NCBI RefSeq assembly: GCF_023333585.1
Contig: NZ_JAIQZN010000076.1
Location: 1-35,054, forward strand
Reading direction: 5' to 3'
From: Argonema antarcticum A004/B2
Lineage (GTDB): Bacteria > Cyanobacteriota > Cyanobacteriia > Cyanobacteriales > Aerosakkonemataceae
DNA length: 35,054 nucleotides
A program made the translations under genes and the position numbers. Shown here one piece after another: positions 7,898 to 15,285 of the stretch. The notes below the pieces were generated by a model. It did no database searches and was not told where the DNA came from. It saw only the letters and a program-made list of their open reading frames with translations. The first letter of the stretch is position 1. Each line of letters opens with the position of its first letter.

Positions 7898-7928
7898 TAT
7901 AGCAACCGTCAAGGTAGTTAGGACATCC
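7898..7928. repeat. Dispersed repeat TATAGCAACCG...
   Basis: A 31-bp sequence matching the complement of 34947-34977 at 24 of 31 positions. The far copy contains a perfect AACCGCC/GGCGGTT palindrome that is degraded here. Probably a small interspersed palindromic repeat. Confidence 0.65.
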
Positions 7929-7958
7929 TAAAACGGCAGAACCAATTCACAGCAAGCA

Positions 7959-7998
7959 TTTCACTTTTGACTTTTGAATGAGTGACTTTTGACTTTTG
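7959..7998. repeat. GACTTTT heptamers
   Basis: Two pairs of GACTTTT units separated by GAATGAGT lie just after the stop codon of the DUF427 gene. The arrangement is the complement of that near 6299-6324. Confidence 0.85.
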
Positions 7999-8005
7999 CC
8001 CTTAT

Positions 8006-8500
8006 CTACCAGCCCCACGTTCCTGGCGCACCTTTAAACGGCCCTACAATCTCGCTGGTGATCCAGCCGCCGTAGAAATCACCGGGCTGAGGTTGTACCC
8101 TTTCACCATTAAGATAACAAACATCCATCAAACCGGGATAAAAAGCCACGTAGTCTTTGATTGACGCAAAGGCGGAGGTGGGGTCGGGATAGAACCAGGC
8201 GGCATTCGGCGCTTGTTTGTCACCCACAATAATTGTGTAGTAACCTGCGTGACCTTTCCACTCGCAAAAGCTACTGCGATTTTGCCTGACCAAGTATTCC
8301 ATCTTGATGTCGGTGTGAGGGATGTAGTAATTGGGTGGATGACTGGTCTCTAAGACCCGCTTGGCTTGATGGGTATCGACAATTGCGATCCCGTTAAAAA
8401 CGATCTGGATGTGCTTTGCTGAGTCTTCTAGACGCGGTGGACGCGGGTAATCCCACACAGATTCTTGATCTGGCCTTGGTTGAATGCGCTGGCGGTTCAT
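8006..8500 (-). CDS. DUF427 domain protein
   Basis: The 164-residue product carries a DUF427 domain: VWDYPRPPRLEDSAKHIQIV, then THQAKRVLETSHPPNYYIP, CEWKGHAGYYTIIV and the closing VAFYPGLMDVCYLNGERVQP followed by GDFYGGWI. The family is found widely in cyanobacteria and actinobacteria; its biochemistry is unsettled. I place the start at ATG 8500. The frame stays open for 30 more codons upstream, but those codons translate the ATCTAAA/ATCCAAA heptamer array (giving KSKIQNPKSKID) and part of the kinase gene, so they are unlikely to be authentic. The gene follows the kinase by 28 bp on the same strand and may be co-transcribed with it. Confidence 0.88.
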   Translation of the reverse strand: MNRQRIQPRPDQESVWDYPRPPRLEDSAKHIQIVFNGIAIVDTHQAKRVLETSHPPNYYIPHTDIKMEYLVRQNRSSFCEWKGHAGYYTIIVGDKQAPNAAWFYPDPTSAFASIKDYVAFYPGLMDVCYLNGERVQPQPGDFYGGWITSEIVGPFKGAPGTWGW

Positions 8501-8502
8501 GT

Positions 8503-8540
8503 CGATTTTGGATTTTGGATTTTGGATTTTAGATTTTAGA
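8503..8540 (-). repeat. Leader heptamer array (ATCTAAA/ATCCAAA), 5 units
   Basis: On the coding strand two ATCTAAA units and three ATCCAAA units end 3 bp before ATG 8500. The same array supplies the UAA stop codon of the upstream kinase gene at 8529-8531. Confidence 0.93.
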
Positions 8541-9896
8541 GCTTTCCTGTTGAGGTAAGTTCTTTCTAAGGAAAGATGCGATCTCCTCAACTAACCACTC
8601 TTTTTCTGACTGCGCCAGCCAAGAACCGAAACGATGGGTACGCAAGCCTTCTACTAGGGTACAAGCCATGACTGGTTTGTCGTTTACTTCGTAATTATTG
8701 CTGAGTTCAATGCGATCGATATCCGCTGTCTTTCCTTTAACTTCATAGCTGAACCAGAATAACTTCCACTGCAACCGGAAATACTTTACCCGATCGATCT
8801 CCAATCTTGTCCGACCCGCTACACTAAACAGGATACCTCCCAACATACCCAGTCCGACAATCCAGAAGGGGATGGAAAGCAGAGGGAAAAACACATAGGC
8901 CCCAACTGCTAGAGCTCCAGCAGTCCAGAAAAATAAGAAACCGCTCCAAATTAACGCAAACCCCAACCACGAAACGTTCTGTAATCGCCACCCAGCAGGC
9001 GGTATTTCCACCACAAGTCGTCCAAGAGTGTTTTTCAACCCAATACGACTCCCTGCTGGCTGACGCCGCTTTTGGATGGTACTGGGATGTTCGCCGCGCA
9101 GGTTTGCTAAGGCATCTTTCGCTGAAGAAAATCTATCTTCCGGTATTGGTTCGAGCATTGTTTCCAACCAATCGGCAAACTGTGGTGAAATTTCCACCAC
9201 GTCGCGAAAGTCGATTTTCAGACGATACTGGGGTAAATCGGCAGGGAATTGGTGCGTCAGCAAAAATAGTAGAGTTGTTCCCAATCCGTACAAATCCGTT
9301 GCTGGGTAAGCTTGTCCCCCAAACTGTTCCGGTGCCATATAGCCGTATGTGCCGATGACGGTGCTACCCCGCGTTATGGTGTGGCGATAGGTGTCTTGCA
9401 CCGCACCGAAATCAACTAGAAAAACTTGTCCATCTTCCCTACGGATGATATTTTGGGGTTTGATATCTCGGTGGATGACTGGTGGGGTAAACTCTTGTAG
9501 GTAGATGAGAATTTCCAGAATTTGCTCAGCCAGACGCCGAACCTCGTTTTCGTTTGTGTGCCAACCGCTTTCGACTAGGGATGAGAGCGATCGTCCTTCT
9601 GCCAATTCCTGAACCAGGTAAAATCGTCTATCATCAGGCGTATCGACTTGGAAATAATCTAAATATCGAGGGATACAGGGATAGTTCAGCCCAGATAAAG
9701 TCTTAGCTTCGCGATCGAACAATTCTAGCACTTTCCAGTCTGTCATGCGGCGCAACGATAACTCTTTGAGTGCCACCCGCTGACTCGTCTGCAAGTCGAT
9801 CGCTTCGTAGGTTATCCCAATTCCACCTTGTCCCAATATATCTACAATTTGATATCGTTGAGCTAGAGCATCTCCTGGTTGGTGTAGCAGTTCCAT
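8529..9896 (-). CDS. Membrane-anchored Ser/Thr protein kinase
   Basis: A Hanks-type kinase domain fills about the first 265 residues: glycine loop ILGQGGIGITYEA, VALKEL lysine, catalytic loop VIHRDIKPQNII, metal-binding VDFGAV and the GTYGYMAPEQFGG activation segment. All catalytic residues are present. After a basic linker, two adjacent hydrophobic helices (LIWSGFLFFWTAGALAVGAY and the following LLSIPFWIVGLGMLGGILF) anchor it in the membrane, and a C-terminal soluble domain follows. I prefer ATG 9896. An in-frame ATG at 9932 would add 12 residues, most of which (PNLKSKIE) come from a heptamer array. The last residues SSKI and the stop codon also come from a heptamer array. The substrate is unknown. 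Confidence 0.92.
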   Translation of the reverse strand: MELLHQPGDALAQRYQIVDILGQGGIGITYEAIDLQTSQRVALKELSLRRMTDWKVLELFDREAKTLSGLNYPCIPRYLDYFQVDTPDDRRFYLVQELAEGRSLSSLVESGWHTNENEVRRLAEQILEILIYLQEFTPPVIHRDIKPQNIIRREDGQVFLVDFGAVQDTYRHTITRGSTVIGTYGYMAPEQFGGQAYPATDLYGLGTTLLFLLTHQFPADLPQYRLKIDFRDVVEISPQFADWLETMLEPIPEDRFSSAKDALANLRGEHPSTIQKRRQPAGSRIGLKNTLGRLVVEIPPAGWRLQNVSWLGFALIWSGFLFFWTAGALAVGAYVFFPLLSIPFWIVGLGMLGGILFSVAGRTRLEIDRVKYFRLQWKLFWFSYEVKGKTADIDRIELSNNYEVNDKPVMACTLVEGLRTHRFGSWLAQSEKEWLVEEIASFLRKNLPQQESSKI

Positions 9897-9898
9897 TT

Positions 9899-9918
9899 CG
9901 ATTTTAGATTTTAGATTG
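9899..9918 (-). repeat. Leader heptamer array (ATCTAAA), 2-3 units
   Basis: On the coding strand ATCTAAAATCTAAAATCG ends 2 bp before ATG 9896 of the kinase gene. Confidence 0.88.
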
Positions 9919-9947
9919 GGCGTCAACTGCATTGGCAGTACGTGAGC

Positions 9948-10040
9948 GATATCCTGAAATTGTCTGTTGTTATCGTTGGTTAAATTTTTACCGCAGATTA
10001 AGACGGATAAACGCAGATAAACGCAGATATGAGAGAATTT
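9948..10040. repeat. Dispersed repeat with ACGCAGATAA units (copy 1)
   Basis: About 90 bp containing CTGAAATTGTCTGTTG, GGTTAAATTTTTACCGCAG and 10-bp units of the ACGCAGATAA type. It closely matches the complement of 25611-25715, including the unique left part, so the two are inverted copies of one element. A looser relative lies near 16494-16545. Confidence 0.85.
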
Positions 10041-10273
10041 TTAGGCCACTATGCTACTAGATATGAGAGCAGGCACTAATTGTGAAATATTTTAGCATCC
10101 TTACATATTAGGATCTAGGCGTAAGGGACGCAAAGCAGAGGGGTTGGGCGTTTGGTTCGATGGGGCGGCGGTAGCTGCCCTTTAAAACTTGTATATTTTA
10201 ATACTGCTGTTTTCAGTTGTTCGTTCTATGGATCGTCTATCCTAGAAATCAAACAATGCCAGCATAAAGGGCT
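10041..10273. other. Non-coding leader of the NACHT gene
   Basis: No gene is seen between the repeat and ATG 10274. It should hold promoters for the divergent kinase and NACHT genes; I cannot pick a promoter with confidence. AAAGGG at 10265-10270 is a weak ribosome site. Confidence 0.5.
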
Positions 10274-13200
10274 ATGGGTGTTACGCGATCGCTTGTTAAA
10301 TTAACCATTGGTGGCGCAATTGTACTAGGTGGCTTGGCGTTTCCAGCATTACTCACCAAGGAAGGGATCGTTTGGGGCACAGTTTTGGCGACATCCTTAG
10401 CCAGTGTAGCTGCTGGAAATACTGCTAATGCGATCGATGCTTTAACTCAGGGGAAAGAGGGCGATCGCATTTCTTTAGAGAATGAAGATTTAACGAAAGC
10501 AGTGGGAAAAGCGATCGCAGCTGTCATTACTCTAGCAGCCAAACAACACCCACGCGACACCCGCAATAAATTAGAGAAAATTGCTGCCCAAGCTAAAGAT
10601 AACTGGGTGAAAATTGCCCAACAGGAACTCACCCAGCAACGCTACCCCGAATTAAGAGAAGCCAAACTCGACGAATTTCTCACACCAGAAGAATACAGCC
10701 TCACCCAAAACGGCAACCTCACCCCGCAAGAATGGCAGGATATTTTCATCCGCTTAAACATGGCGGCTTCTAAAGGGGGTGGCTTTCAACTCCCGCCAGA
10801 AGTTTATCCCCAAGTAGCCGATTTACTGCATACCACGTTCCCCAAAGCTTTAAGAGAAACCCTCAAAGAAGACTTTGTAAAAGATGGCAAAGCCTTTGCT
10901 GGATTAACTTTGCAGTTACTCACGGGGATGAAAGCGGAACTGGCACAACTGCGAAACACTAATCTGGCGGTGAATACTGCTGAATTAACGCAAATTCTCC
11001 AACAGTTCCAGCAGCTAGAAACCCAGTTAGGGGGAACCGTCGCCCAGCAGCAGGCATTTTTTCGGCAAATTTCCCAACAAATAGATTCTGGTTTTGCCGA
11101 AGTCTGTCAACGGTTGGGGGTGATGGAAACCACTATCACTGGATTGTTACAGAATTTAGAGGAAAGCCTCGAACGTTTGCGCCAAGATGTAGCAGAAGTG
11201 CGTCAAGAGATGCGCCAAGGGTTTGAGGAGATTAGAACGCAACAAGGGGGGCGGCAGTTATCCCGCCAAGAGTTGAAAGCCCGTCAGAAGTTATTGAGTG
11301 AGGTGGAGACTGAAGTTGAAAGCCGTTTAGCACAGTCGCTACATCATGCGATTCCGCTGAATTTGGGGAAGGAACAGCAACCCCATCAGGTGCAACGCCC
11401 TTGGGATGTTTCGGTGAAGGTGGGGGAAGAGCGATCGTTTAAGTTACCCTCAGAAACAAGCATTCTAGAGGTGTTTGAAAATCCAGCTATTAACGGTAAG
11501 TTTCTGATTTTGGGTAAACCGGGAGGTGGGAAAACCACCACGTTATTACAGTTAGCCGAAGCCTTGATTCAGCGTGCCGAAACGGATAGCGATGCACCCA
11601 TCCCGGTAATTTTAGAGCTTTCCGAATGGCGGACAGTTACAAAAGCAAAGTTTCCAGATTTTTGGAATAAGGAAAAATACGATCCTTCAATCAAGGAGTG
11701 GATTCTCTCTCAGCTTCGGAGTAAGGGAATTAGTCAGGAAATCGGAGAACAGTGGATTCGGGAAAAGGAATTAGTGCTGCTTTTGGATGGTTTGGATGAG
11801 TTGCCCTCGGAACGTCAGGCGAAGTGTGTCCAGGCAATTAATCAGTTTTTACATAGTGAGTTTTCTCCTCTGCATTTGGTGGTATGCAGTCGCAAAGAGG
11901 AGTATGAGGAATATGAGGAAGTTCTGCACTTAAATGGTGCGATTTGCTTGGAAGATTTGACGGTAGAGCAAATGCGTCATTATTTCGCCAGCGTCAATCT
12001 TGGGAAGTTCTGGGAGAGCATTAAGGATTCGGAGAAGATTATCAATTTTATTCGTCAGCCTTTATTTTTGGCGATTCCAAGTATTGCTTATCAGCAGATT
12101 GAGGTTGAGGAGTGGAAAAATTGTAATACTGAGCGAAATAGTATTGATTATTTGCTGGAAATTTACCGAATAAAAGCATTTCAAGATAGCAGAAAAACAA
12201 AATATTATGCCCAAAAACAAATATTGTGTCCAATTTTTCAGAACCGTTTAATAAGAATAGCTTTATTTCTCGAAAAAAATCAAATCTCAGCGTTTCGCGT
12301 TGATCGTATTCAGCCTAATTTTTTGTTTACTAAATCAGCAATTGTCTTTAGAGCAGTAACGCTTATTGTTTCCCTCCTATTTTGTTCTGCACTCGGATTA
12401 GCTTCGGGATTATTTTTGATTAATTATCATCTACTTCTATTTCCTTTAATCATCAATTGGATGAGTTTCTTTTTATTTATCATTATTGTTGTCATTATTT
12501 TTGTAGTTACTATTGCCATCGTAATTAGTTGTATAAATAGAATATCAACTCTTAAAGAAACCTCTAATCAAGGTTACAAAATATTAAAGTTATTCTTAAT
12601 AATTATCTTGCTTCTACCACTAGCAACAGCTTGTATTTGTGCGCTCGTTTTACTGAGTATAATTTTCAACCTTTATTCTATTTGGACAGAAACGAACATC
12701 CCTTTACTCAAAGGAGCAATGTCAGGCTTTGTAATTGCAATTCTATGTAATCTTGGAGATATAAATTCAAAATCAAGAATATCACCTAAAACAGAAAAAA
12801 TCGGCGAAATTTTTATATTGTTAATGCAGATAGCTATTTTTGCGATATTGTTTTCGCAAAATATCGATATTTTTCTGTTTTTCTTCTCTGCATCTACAGG
12901 AGCTTACATTGTTTGGCGTATTCCCATTGATGAAGATATAAGCTCAAAAAACAACATGATATTAAACGTATTCTTATACTCTATGCTTTTCGGAGGGATA
13001 GGAATATTCTCAGGAATCATTCCTGTTTTCAAGTTTGGCATTGGCCCAGCTTTAAGTAATAGTATGATTCTAAGTTTAATATTCAGCCTATTTGCCGGGT
13101 TTGCTGGTATTCAACATCTCGCACTACGTCTGACTCTTTGGGGAACTGGTCAAATGCCTTGGAACATCACCCGCTTCCTCGACTACTGCACAGAACGCCT

Positions 13201-13288
13201 AATTCTGCAACGAGTCGGCAACCGCTACCGCTTCATCCATCGCCTCGTTCAAGAACACTTTGCCAACCTAGAAATCCAAAAAGAGTAA
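10274..13288 (+). CDS. NACHT-domain NTPase with polytopic membrane block
   Basis: The 1004-residue protein has these parts in order: a hydrophobic N-terminal segment (about 10-45), an alpha-helical region, a coiled-coil stretch with heptad-like EVRQEMRQGFEEIR sequence (about 285-330), a NACHT NTPase core with Walker A LGKPGGGKTTTLL (414-425, K420) and Walker B LVLLLDGLDELP (about 500-511), six or seven hydrophobic helices (about 690-960), and a closing RFIHRLVQEHFANLE typical of cyanobacterial NACHT proteins. NACHT proteins are STAND NTPases that oligomerise when they sense a trigger, and many bacterial ones act in phage defence. The membrane block could be the effector. That role is inference. 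The membrane block is coded in clearly more AT-rich DNA than both flanks. Two small genes follow at 21 and 5 bp. Confidence 0.88.
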   Translation: MGVTRSLVKLTIGGAIVLGGLAFPALLTKEGIVWGTVLATSLASVAAGNTANAIDALTQGKEGDRISLENEDLTKAVGKAIAAVITLAAKQHPRDTRNKLEKIAAQAKDNWVKIAQQELTQQRYPELREAKLDEFLTPEEYSLTQNGNLTPQEWQDIFIRLNMAASKGGGFQLPPEVYPQVADLLHTTFPKALRETLKEDFVKDGKAFAGLTLQLLTGMKAELAQLRNTNLAVNTAELTQILQQFQQLETQLGGTVAQQQAFFRQISQQIDSGFAEVCQRLGVMETTITGLLQNLEESLERLRQDVAEVRQEMRQGFEEIRTQQGGRQLSRQELKARQKLLSEVETEVESRLAQSLHHAIPLNLGKEQQPHQVQRPWDVSVKVGEERSFKLPSETSILEVFENPAINGKFLILGKPGGGKTTTLLQLAEALIQRAETDSDAPIPVILELSEWRTVTKAKFPDFWNKEKYDPSIKEWILSQLRSKGISQEIGEQWIREKELVLLLDGLDELPSERQAKCVQAINQFLHSEFSPLHLVVCSRKEEYEEYEEVLHLNGAICLEDLTVEQMRHYFASVNLGKFWESIKDSEKIINFIRQPLFLAIPSIAYQQIEVEEWKNCNTERNSIDYLLEIYRIKAFQDSRKTKYYAQKQILCPIFQNRLIRIALFLEKNQISAFRVDRIQPNFLFTKSAIVFRAVTLIVSLLFCSALGLASGLFLINYHLLLFPLIINWMSFFLFIIIVVIIFVVTIAIVISCINRISTLKETSNQGYKILKLFLIIILLLPLATACICALVLLSIIFNLYSIWTETNIPLLKGAMSGFVIAILCNLGDINSKSRISPKTEKIGEIFILLMQIAIFAILFSQNIDIFLFFFSASTGAYIVWRIPIDEDISSKNNMILNVFLYSMLFGGIGIFSGIIPVFKFGIGPALSNSMILSLIFSLFAGFAGIQHLALRLTLWGTGQMPWNITRFLDYCTERLILQRVGNRYRFIHRLVQEHFANLEIQKE

Positions 13289-13309
13289 AACTTTGGGAGT
13301 AAAACTAAA

Positions 13310-13543
13310 TTGAACTTTGAAATTATAGGAGAAATACATGACATTGAAATCATTGCCGTTAATCGCTCAATTCGAGAACTCGAACGATTGCAAAAAAGCT
13401 ACGGTTCTGGACGCTGGCGCAAGCTAAAAGGTATCGCCACTATCCAACTCGAAGATGGAACAGTGTGTGAAGCAGAAATCCACTGGTATGAAGCACACGG
13501 AATCGGTAAAAAAGAATTTAAAATTAAATATATTCTGGAGTAA
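13310..13543 (+). CDS. Small conserved protein of unknown function
   Basis: The 77-residue product has the motifs [20 protein letters not shown] and [19 protein letters not shown]. It looks like a family of small cyanobacterial proteins whose members I recall as uncharacterised. The only in-frame start before the conserved part is TTG 13310, with GGGAG about 11 bases upstream, so a non-ATG start is likely. It begins 21 bp after the NACHT gene and ends 5 bp before the next small gene, so it is probably in the same transcript. No membrane segment or nuclease motif is visible. Confidence 0.7.
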   Translation: MNFEIIGEIHDIEIIAVNRSIRELERLQKSYGSGRWRKLKGIATIQLEDGTVCEAEIHWYEAHGIGKKEFKIKYILE

Positions 13544-13548
13544 ACTAT

Positions 13549-13761
13549 ATGGAATTTGCCGTTTGCATCAATAACACAAATTACTCAGCTTCCTTAGAAG
13601 TTCGCAAAATTTATCAAGTTTTACCCGACCCTCAAGCCAAAAATCATCAAATGATTCGCGTCATTGATGAATCAGGGGAAGATTATTTATACCCTAGCCG
13701 TTATTTTATGCCGATTGAGTTATCTGAACCCCTCCAACAAGCACTTGCTACCTGCCTCTAA
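13549..13761 (+). CDS. Small conserved protein of unknown function
   Basis: The 70-residue product begins [20 protein letters not shown] and contains [26 protein letters not shown]. It belongs to a type of short protein seen in cyanobacteria, often next to the preceding small gene; no function is known to me. CTGGAGTAAACTAT before ATG 13549 provides a GGAG ribosome site inside the end of the previous gene, which suggests translational coupling. The sequence is soluble and acidic. Confidence 0.7.
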   Translation: MEFAVCINNTNYSASLEVRKIYQVLPDPQAKNHQMIRVIDESGEDYLYPSRYFMPIELSEPLQQALATCL

Positions 13762-13831
13762 AATAAACCCAGAAACCCTCAAGGACGTTCGGCTATCCTT
13801 CAGACAAAAACAATTGATAGGAGAAAATCCA

Positions 13832-14047
13832 ATGGCAAACAATACCTCTTTAGAAGAACGGATGGCAGCAGTAGAAGCAGCGATTTCTGAATTGCAGAAA
13901 CAAATTGCAAATCCTCAACCGACAAATTGGCTACAACAAATTACAGGGTCTTTCAAAGATGAACCTGCCTTTGACGAGGTACTGGCTTACGGACGAGCGT
14001 TTCGCCAAGGTGATGATTCTGCACTAGAAGCGCAAGACAAGGTATGA
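13832..14047 (+). CDS. Antitoxin-like partner of a PIN toxin
   Basis: The 71-residue product starts MANNTSLEERMAAVEAAISE, a predicted coiled coil, and ends with NWLQQITGSFKDEPAFDEVL and an acidic tail, the layout of small antitoxins that precede VapC-like PIN toxins in cyanobacteria. ATG 13832 has AGGAGAAAA 7 bases upstream. The frame is open back to 13664, but that part overlaps the previous gene and has no ribosome site. Its stop overlaps the toxin start as ATGA at 14044-14047. The toxin it should neutralise is truncated, so this antitoxin may now be an orphan. Confidence 0.75.
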   Translation: MANNTSLEERMAAVEAAISELQKQIANPQPTNWLQQITGSFKDEPAFDEVLAYGRAFRQGDDSALEAQDKV

Positions 14048-14247
14048 AATATTTGTTGGATACAGACCACTTGAGCGTCCTTCAGCGTCAAACTGGGAAG
14101 GATTACAGTAACCTTGCGACACGCATGGCTCATCACCCGCTATCAGATTTTGTGGTGTCAATTGTCACCTTTCACGAACAAATGCTTGGCTGTCATGCCT
14201 TTAAGCTAGAATATCGGCAAACGCTAATCCTAACCCAAAATGACTAA
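14044..14247 (+). pseudogene. Truncated VapC-like PIN toxin
   Basis: The N-terminal half of a PIN-domain RNase is recognisable: YLLDTDHLSVLQ with the first catalytic Asp, and SIVTFHEQMLG with the conserved Glu. Similarity ends around codon 54 (CHAF, near 14205). The remaining 13 codons do not resemble the family, and the second half with the other acidic residues is missing (67 residues instead of about 130-140). The 3' end overlaps the start of the next antitoxin gene at 14240. A deletion between two neighbouring toxin-antitoxin operons would explain this. It should be catalytically dead. Confidence 0.75.
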
Positions 14248-14446
14248 AACTCTTGATATCACCGGACTTACTCCCGAACAGATCGAGCAGATTTATGCGA
14301 TGATAGACACATTTAGGGCTATCAATAAACATCAAAACCCATTAACAGAAGAACAACGAGCGCAATTCGATCCAACTCCGTTGTTTTTTGAAAGCGAAAT
14401 CCTTCAACCCTTTAATCGTAGTATGCTTTATGGCAACCGAACCTAA
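14240..14446 (+). CDS. Antitoxin-like protein preceding a PIN toxin
   Basis: The 68-residue product has an N-terminal LTPEQIEQIYAMIDTFRA helix and a C-terminal FFESEILQPFNRSMLYGNR segment, the type expected to wrap around a PIN toxin. It overlaps the toxin gene downstream by 17 bp, the usual coupled arrangement. It starts at ATG 14240 within the end of the truncated VapC frame. No clear Shine-Dalgarno sequence is visible, perhaps because the original leader was lost at the deletion junction. Confidence 0.75.
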   Translation: MTKTLDITGLTPEQIEQIYAMIDTFRAINKHQNPLTEEQRAQFDPTPLFFESEILQPFNRSMLYGNRT

Positions 14447-14879
14447 AAAAATCTATCTCGATACCAACGTTATCGCCTACGTTGTCAATACTAAAGCACC
14501 TCAACACAGGGCAGCATTAGAAATATTTAGACCTAGTGAAACAGAGTTGCTATGCCTTTCATCGCAAGTTTTAGCAGAATTTTACTCCTATATTACCAAT
14601 CCTGCCATCTTAGCAACACCCATTGAGCCCACAGAAGCCATTAGCCGCATTAAACGGATTTGCCAAATGCCTCATATTTGCTTGCTATCAACTCCGCTCG
14701 ATCTGTTTGAACGTTGGCTGATTTTACTAGAAGAACGACCCGTGACTAATGGGGGAATTTTTGACTTACTTCATATTGCAATTATGTTAGCTCATCGAGT
14801 CACCAGTATTTACACTTTTAATGTCAAGGATTTTTCTTGGTGTTCCCAAATTGAAGTCATCGATCCCAGTCATATTTGA
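14430..14879 (+). CDS. VapC-like PIN-domain toxin
   Basis: The 149-residue product is a full-length PIN-domain ribonuclease: KIYLDTNVIAYVV near the N-terminus with the first catalytic Asp, SSQVLAEFYSYI with the conserved Glu, FDLLHIAIMLAHRV with the third acidic residue and YTFNVKDFSW with the last. Such toxins cleave tRNA or other RNAs. I choose ATG 14430; a TTG at 14388 would add 14 residues that lie inside the antitoxin gene and do not fit the fold. With the antitoxin at 14240 it forms an apparently intact type II toxin-antitoxin pair. Confidence 0.85.
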   Translation: MATEPKKIYLDTNVIAYVVNTKAPQHRAALEIFRPSETELLCLSSQVLAEFYSYITNPAILATPIEPTEAISRIKRICQMPHICLLSTPLDLFERWLILLEERPVTNGGIFDLLHIAIMLAHRVTSIYTFNVKDFSWCSQIEVIDPSHI

Positions 14880-14911
14880 AAATATATAATACTCATATTT
14901 TTTTTATCTTT

Positions 14912-14953
14912 TCAGTATGCACGTTTGAAAGAAGAACTAAAACTAACTTCCAC
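14912..14953 (-). pseudogene. 13-codon remnant of a RelE/YafQ-like toxin gene
   Basis: Two bases after the antitoxin stop codon, a GTG opens a frame reading VEVSFSSSFKRAY then TGA. This matches the usual N-terminus of RelE/YafQ-type toxins (VxFSxxFKRxxK). The rest of the toxin (about 75 residues) is absent; the adjoining DNA is the 3' end of the convergent PIN toxin gene. The reading is short, so it rests mainly on the conserved SFSSSFKRAY words and its position. Confidence 0.5.
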
Positions 14954-14955
14954 GA

Positions 14956-15162
14956 TTATTCCTCTATCAGTTGTCTCAGTTCGTTAATATTAGAGGAAAA
15001 CTTCAGTTCTCCTTTTTGCTGTTCTATCTGCGCTAACTTGAAGTTATCATATATCTCATCACGACGTTCTTCACGGATGTATTGGTTTAACAACAGTTTA
15101 ATTTCCTGTTTTTCATCCGTAGAAAGACCTTTGATTACCTCGAATACATCATTAAAAGTCAT
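14956..15162 (-). CDS. Antitoxin of a RelE/ParE-type pair, toxin lost
   Basis: The 68-residue product MTFNDVFEVIKGLSTDEKQE... with a predicted helix and ERRDEIYDNFKLAQIEQQKG resembles the small cyanobacterial antitoxins that begin MTFNDVLEVV and precede RelE-like toxins. The toxin that should follow is reduced to a 13-codon stub. ATG 15162 is preceded by AGGCTTAGCAAATA on the coding strand, a modest ribosome site. It may still repress its own promoter or act as an anti-addiction protein, which is inference. Confidence 0.7.
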   Translation of the reverse strand: MTFNDVFEVIKGLSTDEKQEIKLLLNQYIREERRDEIYDNFKLAQIEQQKGELKFSSNINELRQLIEE

Positions 15163-15248
15163 TATTTGCTAAGCCTCACGGTACTAAGTACTAACCTACT
15201 TTTAATCATACCATAGCAACGCCCCAACGCTATCGGGATCTGCGATCG

Positions 15249-15281
15249 GATATTGCACCTTACCTAGTAGGGTGCAATATC
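15249..15281. terminator. Hairpin after the DUF4349 gene
   Basis: GATATTGCACC (15249-15259) pairs with 15271-15281, and the stem extends by several pairs around CTA. It lies 5 bp after the stop of the minus-strand lipoprotein gene. No strong U tract follows, so termination is plausible but not certain. Confidence 0.6.
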
Positions 15282-15285
15282 TGAT

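Noticed and set aside
9897-9932. Kinase start at ATG 9932
   Set aside because: The extra 12 residues mostly translate a heptamer array; ATG 9896 is placed like the starts of other genes behind such arrays.
14876-15172. 98-codon plus-strand open frame
   Set aside because: It is antisense to the antitoxin gene, Ser/Cys-rich and without coding character.
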